Assembly (NCBI GenBank): GCA_029582155.1 | Contig: CM055895.1 | Span: forward strand, 60,055,078-60,119,077 | Direction: 5' to 3' | Source of the DNA: Panopea generosa | Lineage: Eukaryota; Mollusca; Bivalvia; Adapedonta; Hiatellidae | DNA: 64,000 nt | Shown here: piece after piece, positions 1 through 11,645 of the stretch | How the letters are laid out: each line of letters begins with the position of its first letter | Numbering within the stretch: the stretch's first letter is position 1 | The notes under the pieces: model-generated | Told to the model about the DNA's origin: nothing | What the model saw: only the letters and a program-made list of their open reading frames with translations | Database searches by the model: none | Position numbers and translations under genes: made by a program

Positions 1-1335
1 ACGTTTATTAAGTTTCTGTTTGATCTATGATATTATTGGTTTATGTGAAATGGGGTACTTTTACAAGTGATTTTGCTTGTATGTTTCCTGGATATTCTCG
101 TTTCATTATTTCAGTCCGAAGGAAAGGTCAGCACAGAGAGCGTATAGAGGCGTCTCTGTTTTTATTAAAGACACTTTATAGGATTAAATTCATTTTTCTG
201 TTTTTTATGCATGTGTAAAGAATGTCGAATCGCGCACAAATCAAATAAAGATTTAAGTCCGAATTTAATCTTTATAATTCCAATCCTTATGATTATATTT
301 AATTTTAGACTCCTCAAGTGAATGAAATAACAAAAAAAAACTTTACGCTGCAAAGTAAAAGCGTAAGAATACATCACCTATGTCCTGGTTGACATCAAAT
401 TGTCTAAATCTAATAGCCAATTGTTTCCATTATCAGATAAACTCTGTAACTTAGTTGGTTTATTGTAAAATAACGATATATTTTGAGGTGAAAATTTAAA
501 CACCCGCCTTTTATCTCTCGATTTAGACAAATAAAAAATCAATAATTCCAGGAAATACCTACACAGTGTAGACGCTGACGTCATTGTTTAGTTTTTGCGT
601 ACACGATTGTTTTTAAAAAATGTGTCAGTATTTACGAAGGTCATATAAATCCACGCTCATTGATGAAGAACCCGAATTAAAACGTTTTGAACGACTTTTA
701 CGTGCAAGGTTTGTGTATTTTACATTGTCTCATGATCGTCTGCTTCTGAACCTCAACTACATGTACATGTTTTATTTCATTTTTCATGTCGAATAAATTG
801 GTATGTGGAAATTTTTGTCAACTATTGCATTCACGTTCGGTAAACCAGGGTTGTGTTCAATGGTACACTATACATCTCAAATCTGAACATTTTATGACCT
901 ACTATATTGTTTTTCAAAACAACTTATGGTCTGATTGTGACGCCCGGTTAAATCAATAAACCAAATAAATCTAAAACAAACAATTAACCGAAGAAAACAG
1001 CTAGGACTAGATTTAACATTTGTTCTTGTTATATTTTATTATTAAAATAAGCGTGGAACTGTTGTGGGCGTCATTTAAGTTCGTATATTGTTAAACCGAC
1101 CATCAAAATGCCGATGCTTCTTTGTTTACACGAGAAACGTAAAAGTAGTCCGGCTCCAGGGTTTAAAAATAAAAGTCTTTAAAAATTTACGTTGTCCAAT
1201 AAAAATGCTTTAAATACATATATGATAATTGAATTGGAATAATTAACTTATGAATGCAGGATATCGCAAATATTTACAGAAATGTTTGAATGTATAATTT
1301 TAAACCTTAAGATAATCCCTTTCAAAGATTGTAAA
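1..1335. other. AT-rich stretch, no gene seen
   Basis: Short open frames of 60-70 codons occur on both strands but show no recognisable motif, codon pattern or splice structure. I see no repeat that recurs elsewhere in the window. Confidence 0.5.
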
Positions 1336-1760
1336 GATATTATATTGGTTTTTGCATATGTAGTTCCCGAATTCTCACCAGTATATCCACTGCATGAAAA
1401 CAATGGTATTGAACTTATGCACTGAAAACTAGAATTAATCGTTAGCTCATATCAAGACTCAGGGTTATTTTTGATGGGAGAGTTTAACTCAAGTACTAAA
1501 GATTTTCTAGATTGTATACCAAATGATGATATATCTCATATTTTTGGAATTGAGGTGGATTATAAATCGGATAAACTATCGTCGTTAAATATATGGTGTA
1601 GCTTTAGTATACATATTTTCAATGGTCGTTTGTTTCACGATTTTGATGGTATTACCGCGTGTTACGCTAATAATTGACCAAGTGTAGTCGATTATATGAT
1701 AACCTCTTCGTTCATCAACAAATACATTGCAGTTTAACATAAAATAAAAATTTTCTTTAA
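1336..1760 (+). pseudogene. LINE C remnant: EEP endonuclease domain
   Basis: This is a decayed piece of the apurinic-type endonuclease (EEP) domain that starts ORF2 of many non-LTR retrotransposons and nicks the target DNA. One frame reads FAYVVPEFSPVYP, then a TGA, then LFLMGEFNSSTKDF (the GDFNxRT motif, with D changed to E), then HIFNGRLFHDFDG, then a stop, then PSVVDYMITSS, in the family order. Two in-frame stops and the altered GDFN motif show that it is dead. It lies upstream of a C-terminal LINE fragment at 2,340-2,645 in the same orientation, with the whole reverse transcriptase missing between them, so the two may be ends of one internally deleted copy. Confidence 0.75.
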
Positions 1761-2221
1761 TAATTTCCCTACAATATGGACATAAGCGTCAATCCAAAAT
1801 ATGTTCATGTCGACCTATTTCAATTCGTAGTGGTGTTATTCCACAACGAAATTTTGCAAATCAGACCCCTATATAAGATATATGTCCAATTGAATAAACT
1901 ATTGGATAAAACTTTCACGTATGAAACCGAAACAGCATGCTTAAAACAAAGAATGAAGCAGGAAAAAGTAATTGGGCCAGAAAAATAAAACATCTTTTGT
2001 TTTCTTTTGGTTTTGACCATCTTGACTGGCACAAGATGTAGAAAATGATATACATGTAGTTTTCATAAATCTATTTACTCAAAGACTAAACGATTGTGTC
2101 TTACAAAAAAAAACAGTGATATCGGGTTTTTTATCTAAGGCAAACCATTACAACCATTTTGATTCAATGCTTACTGTCGAATGTTTTTTATCAGTTGATA
2201 TTTCATAAAACATATACTCCA

Positions 2222-2330
2222 TTGTGACAGCGCTCAGAAAACTGTCTCAAGTAGATACCGTCGCGATATGACTGAAAAATTGTTGAAAGAGACACCATAC
2301 AACAACAACATTCATAAAACATAAAAAGAT
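2222..2330 (+). mobile_element. SINE family S1, 3' part only
   Basis: The segment around AACTGTCTCAAGTAGATAC followed by GATATGACTGAAAAATTGTTG matches the 3' body of the fuller S1 copy at 17,872-18,220. The tRNA-like head is missing, so this is a 5'-truncated or recombined copy. It sits between the two LINE C fragments. Confidence 0.6.
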
Positions 2331-2339
2331 CGCTATCAA

Positions 2340-2645
2340 AGTTTCGATGTTCAACTCACTCGCTTTGTATTGAAACAGACAGAAATGAAGATATTGACAA
2401 AAAAATTATGTTTTTACCCAATATGCAAGAGTGTTTTTATAATCGAAGATGAATATCAATTCTTTTTTCAATGTTCAGTTTATGACACATTTCGATCTAC
2501 CTATTTCAAACCACTGTGGTCATTATACACAGATATCAATTTGTTTTACTCAGTCGTGTCATCAATAGAAAGCAATATAATAATTAGTATTGCAAAATAT
2601 ATCTATCTTGCTTTTAAGTTACGAACACTACTAATACAAGAATAA
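2340..2645 (+). pseudogene. LINE C remnant: C-terminal zinc-knuckle region
   Basis: The frame contains SVFIIEDEYQFFFQCSVYD followed by FRSTYFKPLWSLY, which is the C-terminal Cys/His region of LINE ORF2 proteins (CxxC...IEDEYHF..C..Y..R). Upstream, another frame reads CSTHSLCIET, the usual lead-in, so there is a frameshift at about 2,370. The expected His in EDEYHF is Gln here. No reverse transcriptase precedes it directly. It probably belongs to the same element as the EEP remnant at 1,336-1,760. Confidence 0.65.
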
Positions 2646-2649
2646 ATTC

Positions 2650-4165
2650 TATACATTTTGTAATAAGCACACATTTTGATAGGCAGCTTTCCATGTTGTA
2701 TTTATTTATGCATTTATCAATATGTTTTATTTGCATTTATAAAAAAGATAAAAAGGTAAAGTGCTTCTATACGACAATATAATAAAATAACATTAGCAAT
2801 GCCATGTATTTGCTTCAAGCACTATATTAAATTTTGTGTTCTATTTGATTGACAAAAGGATGTAGTAAAAGTCAGTATCGTTATGTAATATTTATAAAAT
2901 GTTTTGAAATAAGAACATGCCTGTTGAAATGATTGTTAAGAATCACTCATAATTTCCATCTATTGTATATATTTGTATTATGAGCCAGTGACCTACATTT
3001 TTGAATAAAATATTGTAAAAATGTTGTACTAACGTGCACACAGTGATTAATAATTCGGAATATAAACAGTTTAGACATTTTGTTTAATGCATTGATTATG
3101 TATTTATTACGTTTTGTTTCTTTAATATACATGTTATTAATATACATAGTGATTAATAGTTTGGTATGAACACACGTTAAATATTAAATGTTGTATTATG
3201 AGTGGGTTGTGAACTATTTCGTTTAGTTTCTCTGACATACATTATTTCAATGATTCTTAAGAATAACAATGTCAGTTTACCATGTAACTTCTGAGGAAAA
3301 TACTGCATGCGTGTTAACTGCATCTATTTTTAACCATAAAACATGGTTTTGTAAGCTGAGCAACGAATTTTTTCAATTAAGTTCATGAATCGGTTCTCGG
3401 TATGAACATCGATATAGACAGCTTAACAGGCATTTCGTATTCGGTATTTTCTAATACATTTACTTTAGAATGTTTTTATTTCAAATGTTTAAATAAATTT
3501 ATATACATTAAACGATATATCCACAAGGAATGAGGCCCGACATTCAAGCGATCCGACAATTGACAAACGGGTACAGGTTTCCAGAGTTTTTCCTCATTAA
3601 AATTCATATGCTTTTTATCTCTGTTTTTTCCTGGGCGAGTCGGTTCGTGTTAAGTTAATCAGAAAATAATTTCATTTTGTCGTTGAAAAGAGTTCTAACA
3701 TTAGAAAAAAAAGATGTTAATATTGTTTTAAGTTAATGAAATTACGAAATATTGTTTTATTCTTCTAACAATATATGTTCGATAAGTAGAGTATTTTGCT
3801 CTAGCATTAGGTGGATGCACAGTTCTATGGAAAAATTAATCGACGGCTTATGTACCAGCTTTGTTAATAATACAGTATTTTTGTTTTGTTTACTTTTCAT
3901 CATTAGAAAAGATAGAGAAAAATATATTGTTTAAAATTGAGAGAATTCACAATTTACAAAATGTATATTATATGCTTTATTGTATTTCTCAGACTGCACT
4001 GTATCTCATTAAACCACTCGTCTGGTTATAGTAAATTGGTGTTATGTTGTTATTTATATCATAGTTGTGTAGCAAAAACGTTATTAATCAGATTTAAGCA
4101 CAAATTGAGTTAGACATCTGCATGTTTATGCGCATTAGCTAATAAAGCTGTCTATTTGCCATACG
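2650..4165. other. AT-rich stretch, no gene seen
   Basis: No coding signal is recognised. The 5' part may be 3' untranslated sequence of the LINE fragment ending at 2,645, but no end point can be fixed. Confidence 0.45.
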
Positions 4166-4168
4166 TGG

Positions 4169-4458
4169 TTGATTGATTGATTGATTGAATATTTACCGTC
4201 ATTTTATGCCATCGAGGGCTAACAGACGATCAGTTAACCTAACCACTGTTTCCTTGAATTAACCAGTACTCGAACACACCCCATCTCTGCAAGTAACTGA
4301 TAACTTTCCCACTTGAATCAGTAGTGAGAGACGAATGATAATGAGACACAATATCGTATATCAATCATCACGGAGACTGTTGCCGGGCGAGGGATTCGAA
4401 CTCACGACCTCTGGATTGACAGCCAGACGTGTAACCGACTGAGCTAATCGGGCCCGGC
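4169..4458 (-). mobile_element. SINE family S2, full-length copy
   Basis: On the minus strand the element starts with a tRNA-like head at 4,458. An A box (TAGCTCAG) and a B box (GTTCGAATCC) are present, and GCCGGGC at the start can pair with GCCCGGC after the B box. A body of about 200 bp ends in a (TTGA)n-type tail at 4,169-4,189. Further copies or pieces lie at 6,080, 17,020, 18,335, 32,866 and 37,410. RNA polymerase III transcription from the internal boxes is the expected mode for such elements. The head is too irregular to be a working tRNA. Confidence 0.8.
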
Positions 4459-4559
4459 TTGTCATAAGTGGTGTTATTTATGTTGTCCGGTTAAGGCGAG
4501 ACTGGAAATCAGCTGCTACCACTTGTGAAAATAATTGAATATTAGTGATGTTTTAAAAC

Positions 4560-4760
4560 ACCATAATCCATCTGGAGATACACAGATGTGAGATTTGAGC
4601 AGGTTGATTGGTCAGTTAGTTTAAAGGAAGCTGAACGATATCACTATTTGATTAATGTTAAGGCAGTCAGAGTTGTGAGATAGGCAAAGAATTGTCTGCA
4701 TTTTCATTGGAGTGTACCAAACCTCATTCGAGATATATCAGGGACTGCGATGGACTACTA
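4560..4760 (+). repeat. Dispersed repeat H, copy 1
   Basis: The segment with GATTGGTCAGTT, then GTACCAAACCTCATTCGAGA, then ATATCAGGGACTG recurs in diverged form at 6,785-7,050 and 52,490-52,700 in the same order. There is no coding potential. The element type is unknown. Confidence 0.5.
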
Positions 4761-4847
4761 CTTGATTGAAACATATCTCAAACAGATGTACGAACATAAA
4801 CCACCTTTAGAAAGTAATTTGTACAAACCTCCTCAACTTACAATTGT

Positions 4848-5095
4848 GTGGTGCTCATGGTCAAGTGGTAGTGCATCAAACCCATGATCGGAAGGTCGTG
4901 TGTCCGATCCTCAACCACGATAGTGGTGTAGTGTCCTTGAGCAAGATTCTTTTTCCGCATAAGCTTAGTACTAGTTCTACCCAAGAAGAATTTAAACGTG
5001 ATTTGTCTAAGTTGTAAGAACTTGTTTCACAATCGAAGTAAAATGAATAAGTTTGAATTAAATTTCTGAATTTCTGTGAAATTGTGCACACATTA
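4848..5095 (+). mobile_element. SINE family S3 copy
   Basis: A tRNA-like head (A-box-like GGTCAAGTGGTAG, B-box-like region near 4,905) is followed by the S3 body. The signature GTGTCCTTGAGCAAGA, then GCTTAGTACTAGTTCTACCC, then TTTGTCTAAGTTGTAA is shared with copies at 5,527, 7,385, 21,735, 42,600, 59,380 and 63,570. Confidence 0.7.
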
Positions 5096-5123
5096 AAGTT
5101 ATGTAAGCCTATTGGTAGTATAA

Positions 5124-5341
5124 GAAAAATAATATAAAGAAACTCCCGGTGAATTTTAGAGCCACATTATCAACTATTGTAAGCGATATTTACAGTTTTA
5201 GAACATGCATGAAAAGATAATTAATGTTTTTGCTGACAAAATTATTAGCCTTTACATGCATATTGTAAAACTGTAAATATCGTTACAAATAGTTTGATAA
5301 TGTGGCTCTGATAGTCAACCGACATTTCTTTATATTTTCAG
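5124..5341. mobile_element. Foldback MITE with long terminal inverted repeats
   Basis: The two halves are reverse complements. AGAGCCACATTATCAA at 5,158 pairs with TTTGATAATGTGGCTCT ending at 5,309. The pairing reaches inward through CGATATTTACAGTTTTA and outward to ATAAAGAAA on the left and TTTCTTTAT on the right. The arms are about 80-95 bp around a short AT-rich loop. No open frame is present, so this would be a non-autonomous DNA element. Target duplication and superfamily are unclear. Confidence 0.75.
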
Positions 5342-5526
5342 AAAATGTTTTTAAAATAATGTGTTCATAAATGTGTATTTCTGATCTGATTTACATATAC
5401 GTGCATACTAAGTTGTTTTAAAAACAAATACTTGTGGAGCATCCCTACAGACCTGCACCATGAAATTTTGCATAATTCGGATAACTGTATTTGTTTTGTT
5501 TTTTGTTACAAGTCAGTTGGACATTT

Positions 5527-5715
5527 CAGTGGTATGGTAGTATAGTTGAAAGAGTGTTAACCGCTCACGTCAGATGTTGCGGGTTTGATCGGATGTCGCT
5601 AAAAACACTCAGCAATTGTTCTACCCAGGAAGCGGATTCGAAAGCAGATCATTAACGTCGTATGCTTTCTTTGCAATCGAGCTAAAACAAATTTGTATAA
5701 ACTAAATCGGTTGCA
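5527..5715 (+). mobile_element. SINE family S3, diverged copy
   Basis: A tRNA-like head with GGTATGGTAGTATAG and GCGGGTTTGATC is followed by the S3 core TGTTCTACCCAGGAAG. It has an internal deletion relative to the copy at 4,848. Confidence 0.6.
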
Positions 5716-6079
5716 TATGGTTTGATTTATTCGACCTGCCTAGTATGACAACATATTGTTCGAGACCAATCGGAGACTATATCTGCCCGAGTGACAAAGG
5801 GAATGACAGATCTAATAGCTTCTAAACATCCTGGAATCTCTTCATGATATCAATTACATAACCTAAATAGAAATTGAGTGAATGTATTAAACTACAGACA
5901 TGAATAGCATGCTTAACTGTATATTGAGCAAATAAACTACAACATAACGTGATATAACTTTATTGCGTTAAATCTATATTTACAGAAAGGAAGAGCCACA
6001 ATATACCACAACAAAATTCATACGGGTTTGCATAAAGATAGATGACTTTGTAAATAAACTATAAAGTGAACATTAATCA

Positions 6080-6285
6080 TACTTTAGAGTCTGTTTATGC
6101 CATCCAGGGCTAACTGGTGATCATTTTACCAAACCACTATTTCCTGGGTTTCTGGAATGTTAACCGGTTCTCGAGAGCACCCATCTTTGCAAGTAAATGT
6201 TAACTTCCCCGCTTGAATCAACGATGGGGAACGAAAGACTATGAGAAACAATGTCGTATATCCAATTATCACAGACACTAGTTAT
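6080..6285 (-). mobile_element. SINE family S2, headless copy
   Basis: The body sequence (GCCATCCAGGGCTAACTGG, GATCATTTTACC, then ACAATGTCGTATATC) matches S2 at 4,169-4,458. The tRNA-like head and the tail are not recognisable. Confidence 0.65.
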
Positions 6286-6784
6286 AAATATAAACTTATT
6301 GGATGCCTATCTGAAAACGATACAAGTTAAACTTAATGAAGTGCTTTTGTTTATTTATCTTCTAAGTTAATTTAAAAGAAAATATATGATTTTTTAAAAT
6401 AAATTGTGTTATGGAGTTGGTCCATAAGTAATCAATGCACTTAAGCAAGTGAACTTAATCTTTTCAAAAAATTAAATTTTAAAAAGGGTAAACAACAAAA
6501 TTCTTTTCGTAATATATTTTGGGGAGTATGGTTGAATGTTCCAGACAATCTTATAGTGACGGGCCATTAAGGAGGCCTCACATTTATATTTTGTGTCTAC
6601 GAAATGATAGTCATAAAGAAATCCGTGTAACTTGAAGAAATCGATGCGATGTTATTTTCCAAAAATAAATGTTCAAAAAGATCGTCTATACACAATTGTA
6701 TTCGTGGTTAATATTAGACCAATTCTGAACGGTTTCCGAACGCACTTCGCTAATTACTGATTATTATTATTAGTCTGCAGAACA

Positions 6785-7050
6785 AACCCAGCACTCCATA
6801 CTGAGCCTGTTTAAAATCAATTGTTACGAGCACGCTGATTGGTCAGTTGCTGTATGGAAAGTTTGAATGACGACAAAATTCAGTAAGCGTTCAATGGCTA
6901 TGACTTGTCAGACAGACATAATACCACTGCTTTTTCCACCGGTGGTTAATAGACCAGATTCGGGAGATATCAAGTTCTGGGATACTATATTGACTGTTAT
7001 TGTTATCCGATATTTCATAAATCTTATACACCATCGTGAATTCTGTTTTT
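6785..7050 (+). repeat. Dispersed repeat H, copy 2
   Basis: This shares GATTGGTCAGTTG, GGCTATGACTTGTCAGACAG and CGGGAGATATCAAG with the copy at 52,490-52,700. A 61-codon open frame inside it is not conserved in the other copies. Confidence 0.55.
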
Positions 7051-7384
7051 AGATGGAACCTACCATGTTTTAGTATGATAGTAGATGTATCTAGTCATTT
7101 ACACAAAAGACAGAGGAAACTGCTTTGATTACCAAAAGGTTATAAAACTAAACGTTTTGCAGATATAAGACTTACTCAATATAATAAGTGAGATAAATCT
7201 TGTTTTTCTTGGATTGGTCATCAGTGTCAAAATTTGTACTTTTGTGACAAAAAATTGGAAAGGTCGAGCGCGCTGTCTTATAGACAACTCTTGGTTAACT
7301 TTAAATAAAGCATATTTGATTTCCTCTTTCAATTATGTAGAAAAAATAACTTATGTATTTTACATTTATTTTGAAACACTGTTT

Positions 7385-7560
7385 TTGCAACTTAGACACA
7401 ATTATACTCGAAGTATTCCTGGGACGAACCAGTACTAAACATATTCGCATAAAGTATCTTGCTGAAAGACACAACACATAGACATAACAAAAGATCGAAC
7501 CCACGGTATCCGGCCCTGGGTCCGATGGTCTATCAGTGAACAAAGTTTTCCGCACGTTAG
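7385..7560 (-). mobile_element. SINE family S3 copy
   Basis: Read on the minus strand it shows the S3 order: a head with GGACCCAGGGCC and GTGGGTTCGATC, then TTAGTACTGGTTCGTCCC and a final TTGTGTCTAAGTTGCAA. Confidence 0.65.
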
Positions 7561-7785
7561 CAGTATAATAACGGAAGGATTAAAAGGAGGAAAACAAAAA
7601 AATAAGTGTTCTGTATGCCTAACGGGAGTGTGGCTTTATTGTCTTTCGTCTCAGTCCTCTTAACTACGTATGTTGTTGACTACGGTGTACATAAACTACG
7701 AATAAAATATGTTGAAACCAGCAGGAGACGTCGCATACAAAAGTTGCAGTCAGCAATTTGAAACCAAAAAAAACACAATCGATAC

Positions 7786-7998
7786 ATGGAATAATAACAA
7801 TAATGATATTAATAATAATTATAATAGATTAATGATATGATAAAATAATGATAGTGATACAATGACAATAATAATGATGATGATAACGATAATAACAATA
7901 AAAATAGTGATATTACAATAAAATAACAATGATAGTAATGACAATAATAATGATAATAATAAAACAATGATAATGACGACAATAATAATAATAATAAG
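7786..7998. repeat. ATA/ATG-rich microsatellite
   Basis: A compound run of AAT, AATG and AATAAC units with many interruptions. The open frame read on the minus strand is simple-sequence Tyr/His/Leu/Ser and is not a gene. Confidence 0.8.
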
Positions 7999-8237
7999 TA
8001 CAAAACATGCCTACCAAACAAGAGACACCAGAAGTCACCGCATTTATGTGATTAGGAGCAAAATGCGACTAGGAAATTTAAACCTTAATCTTAGTCACAT
8101 CATAAAACGAGCCAGTGTAAATAAAAATATCATCACAGAAAATACATATTCTCAAAATATGTCAAGTGAAAGAAAAAAACAACAATTAAAACCCTTGATC
8201 GAGGAAATAATTCATAACTTAATTGAAACATTTTAAT

Positions 8238-8470
8238 ATTTACTGATCCTCCGTGATCACAGGATTACTTCCCCTCGACGCAAAGGTCGTAGCATCGAGT
8301 CCTGCTAGCTCCAAAAACGTTATTTGAGAAAGTTTGCCAGTTACATATACTTGCCGACGGACGTTGGTTCTAGCCAGATTCATACGGGGGTTTCCTCCAC
8401 TGACTGGACCCGGCGTACGCTGGTAGAATGAAAGATGCTACCGCAGCATATTCAGCAATTTAATTCATGG
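8238..8470 (+). repeat. Probable repeat of unknown type
   Basis: This GC-richer island in AT-rich DNA has no open frame. GACGCAAAGGTCGTAGCATC with GAGTCC downstream looks like a worn polymerase III B box. The later part (TACTTGCCGACGGACG, GGGGGTTTCCTCCACTGACT) has the look of a dispersed mollusc repeat. No second copy is present in the window, so the call is weak. Confidence 0.3.
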
Positions 8471-8494
8471 GAACACTTGAATACTTTGTAAACT

Positions 8495-8947
8495 TTTTTG
8501 ATTGCAACGTAGGGGTATTGCAGGGAGAAATAACCTCGCCGATATTTTTCTCGTTATTTTTAAATGACATTGAGCTGTAATACCGATACAGGAATAACAC
8601 TTGATCAGCTATCTATTTATATTTTTGATGATGATGCAATTTTATGTTCAGAAACAAAAACGGAATTACAAGCGTCACTTGATAATCTAGAAACATATTG
8701 CAACAAATGGAATTTAACAGTTAATAAAGAAAAAACTAAGATTGTTGTATTTCGAAAGGGCGGTATGTTAAGTAAAAGTGATAAATGGACATATTCCGGG
8801 TCAGAAATAGAAATAGTCAACAGTTTGAATTATCTAGATATAGCATTGTCAAGTGGAGGGTCATTTATCAAAAACGCGAGCTATCTGTCTGACAAAGCCT
8901 TGTGAGTAAGGAATACCTTCCTAAGCGTAACAAAAACATATGAAATA
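8495..8947 (+). pseudogene. LINE A reverse transcriptase, 5' portion (split)
   Basis: One frame reads GVLQGEITSPIFFSLFLND, the reverse transcriptase QG..SP..F..Y.ND block. After a stop it continues in another frame with YIFDDDAILCSET (the YADD box; the second D is kept, A is changed to D) and LETYCNKWNLTVNKEKTKIV. The frame ends with VTKTYEIP at about 8,945. The expected next block, an NIML..FDSYVLSVLNYGCE sequence, is found at 12,023. Element A is therefore interrupted by LINE B, and the two halves rejoin if 8,950-12,022 is removed. It is dead by stops and a frameshift. Confidence 0.8.
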
Positions 8948-8968
8948 CCTGATTGCAACCTAGACAAG

Positions 8969-9977
8969 ATGGCGGAAAATATGACAAATTCTGATGTTGT
9001 GATTCTGACTCAAAATAAATATATTCCACTGGAATATAGTGTACTAACTAATGTTGACATTAGTGAAGATGTTAGTGATGACAACAATGATGGTTTTATG
9101 GAAGTAAACCGACTTCGAAAGCAAAAACGCAAAGGAAGTGATTCCAGCAATACCGGGGACGGCATGAAAGATTTAAACAATAAATTAGGCCTTCTGTTTC
9201 AAGAGCTGAAAACTATCAAAAATAACCATGCAAACGGATCAGAAAACCGCTCTTGTTGGTGAAATTACCAACGACTATATTGATGCACTTTAGATGATCA
9301 CTTACCGACAAATCGATATCGGAGTCCGCTCTCGCAGAAACACTCAGATTTTCACCGGATTCTACGATAATGGTGAGTCTAGATGTGTTGACACAATAGT
9401 CACATTCCTTGAACAACAGCTTAACATTGATACCGAAGGTATGATCATTCAATGTGCACATTGGTTAGGTTCCACGCGTGGACGTGGACGAAACAATAAA
9501 CGTTCCGTAATAGCCTGTTTCCTCAACTCTAACGATGCTGAGTACATCATGAGTCGGGTGTCAATGTGTCGTAATTCTACACATGCTTTTCACAGGGATT
9601 ATCATATTGAGATTGTGGATACTAGGAAGCGACTTTGGCCTAAATACAATGAAGCACTGACACGCCATAACACTAAATCATCACTTATATTCCCAGCTAA
9701 ACTGATAGTCAACGGGCGTGTTGAATCCGATGAGTTCCAACAATTGAATGAAATAATCCGTATGAAACGTACTCTTTCCTTCAACTATGTCCAATTAAAC
9801 AGAAGCCGTTTCCATGGCAATACGTCCCTTGTAAACGACGCAAGAGGTAAACCGATATCACGTGATTATGTAAGGGTAAATTCCAGAGCACCAAGTTCTT
9901 TCGCAGAATCTGTCACTGGAACTCACTTACACCAGGGTAATAAAAGGACACAATCGCCAGTAAACTGGTTAATTTAA
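8969..9977 (+). pseudogene. LINE B ORF1, RNA-binding protein (frameshifted)
   Basis: ORF1 proteins of LINEs bind the element RNA as a chaperone. The first part (from ATG at 8,969, in the context ACAAGATGG) is an acidic then basic N-terminal region with KQKRKGSD and a likely coiled-coil segment (LNNKLGLLFQELKTIKNN). The second part, in another frame from 9,240, has an RRM-like body: GVRSRRNTQIFTGFYD, FLEQQLNID, AHWLGSTRGRG and HIEIVDTRKRLWPKYNEA, in L1-ORF1-like order, then a basic C-terminal tail to 9,977. A frameshift near 9,245-9,265 and a TAG just before 9,294 break it. Family placement is by motif order only. Confidence 0.7.
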
Positions 9978-10384
9978 CAAATGTTCCTCGTGGTACGAAC
10001 GCTCAACCAGCTGTTTGTCATGAACCATCTCCACCAAGCCTCAAGCTGCTAAAAATCGACATACCACTGTGAATAAGTCACAAAACGTTAATAATCCATA
10101 TCCGGCAAGCGTTGAAAACCTGCCTTTTACACAACATCTATTTTTTAGTCTTAAGCTCCAGTAAACACTCTCACAATAATAGTGATCGTGTATCTCATTG
10201 CTCACGAACTTCTCGATCCATTTTCAGAGACAGGACAGTGCGTAGTGTATCGAGACCGCAGAGACATTCTCCACGTGAAAATCATGAACACCAAGAACGA
10301 CTCAGAGACACACAAGTCAATTCGACACAAACACGTAGGGGCCTGGTGGTACATAGGAAGACGGAGAGAAGGAGTTGCTCACTG

Positions 10385-11215
10385 TTTCTATGTTAAATGT
10401 TAATGGTTTAATTTCTGAAAATTGTAACGAACTTGTCCAAAGAGCTACAAGACGTTTTTAATATGTCTGATATTGTATGTTTGGTAAAAACTTGGGGAAA
10501 TAATTTAGTCGACTCTACTGTCAATTAATTTTGAATGTTTTCGTATTAATAGAACTGAAAAGAAGCCGAATACAAAACTCAGGCGGAGTAGCTATTTTTG
10601 TCAAAGATAACTTTATAGACAGTAATACACTTGTTTCAAAATCTAGGGATGATATAATTTGGATTAAAACTAGTGGACTGTTATTGTCATTTAATGATGA
10701 TTTATTCATTGGCTTATGTTATGTATTACCTGAAGGAAGCAGTAGACAGAACATGATTGATAGTCAAACTTTTGATAGGATCATAGATTCTATTGTTTAT
10801 TTTGATTATGACCTAAATCGTAAAAGAAATATTCTTTTATGTGCCGATTTTAATGTCCGAACAGCCACTGAACCAGATTTTGTGAATGATGATTACACTA
10901 AAAACAATCTCATCGACGAATTTCCAGATGATTATCTTCCCGATACGCCAATTCCTCGTTTTTCACAAGATAAAACAAGGCCAAATAATAATGGGTATCA
11001 ATTACTCTTAGAGTCATCAATGGTAGATGAGGCGAAGATAAGGGTATTGGAAAATTTACATATGTATGCAATCGTGGTAAAAGCGTTATAGATTATTTTC
11101 TTTTATCTGAACATTTGTTCGACTACGTGTCTAACTTTAGGGTCGGTGACCCAAACATTATCTCAGATCACTGTGTTATTACTGGGTCGTTTTGTTTCAA
11201 TATCAAACACAGTCA
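10385..11215 (+). pseudogene. LINE B ORF2, EEP endonuclease domain
   Basis: The domain starts with LNVNGLISEN. A second frame reads MSDIVCLVKTWGNNLVDS, where the catalytic Glu of the usual ETW is Lys. The longest frame (10,531-11,091) follows: RSRIQNSGGVAIFVKDNF, then NILLCADFNVRTA (GDFNxR) and LIDEFPDDYLPDT. The last block, RGKSVIDYFLLSEHLFDYV then RVGDPNIISDHCVI (the catalytic SDH), is in a third frame. At least three frameshifts and the E-to-K change show loss of function. Downstream sequence continues to about 11,360 before the internal deletion. Confidence 0.8.
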
Positions 11216-11394
11216 AACTGAAAATCACATCGTTTTTAAGCAACGGCTAAACGATATATTTGTACAAGAATGGACAACTAGATTAAACACCTCATCCAGA
11301 GCTTTATTCTATAGAAACATAGCTTGTTTTGACATACAGTTTTATTTTAATAACATATAAACTAAAACAGTCAGGCAATCACTGTCATAGCTAC

Positions 11395-11645
11395 GAATGT
11401 CATCTCATAGATAAGAGATTGAATCAGGTCGATGGGCAAGAGACAGGGTCGACGTTGATGAGAGATACTGTAAATACTGTAATATACTTGAAGACGAGTT
11501 TCATTTTATCATAGGTTGTCCTTTGTATGCTGTTTTTCGCAAAAGATATGTAAAAAAATATTTCTTTGAAAGACCAAGTATGCGAAAACTTGTGTTACTG
11601 TTAAAAACTGAAAACAAGAGAGATATTTTTAATCTTGGTCTGTTT
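11395..11645 (+). pseudogene. LINE B ORF2, C-terminal zinc-knuckle region
   Basis: One frame reads IESGRWARDRVDVDERYCKY, then CNILEDEFHFIIGCPLY, then FRKRYVKKYFFERPSM and KRDIFNLGLF before a TAG at about 11,647. The CxxC...EFHF...C spacing is the standard C-terminal region of EEP-type LINEs. The frame is clean across 80 codons, so this part of the copy is young or was cut out recently. Confidence 0.8.

Noticed and set aside
7809..8021. Minus-strand frame rich in Tyr, His and Leu
   Set aside because: Translation of an ATA/ATG microsatellite.
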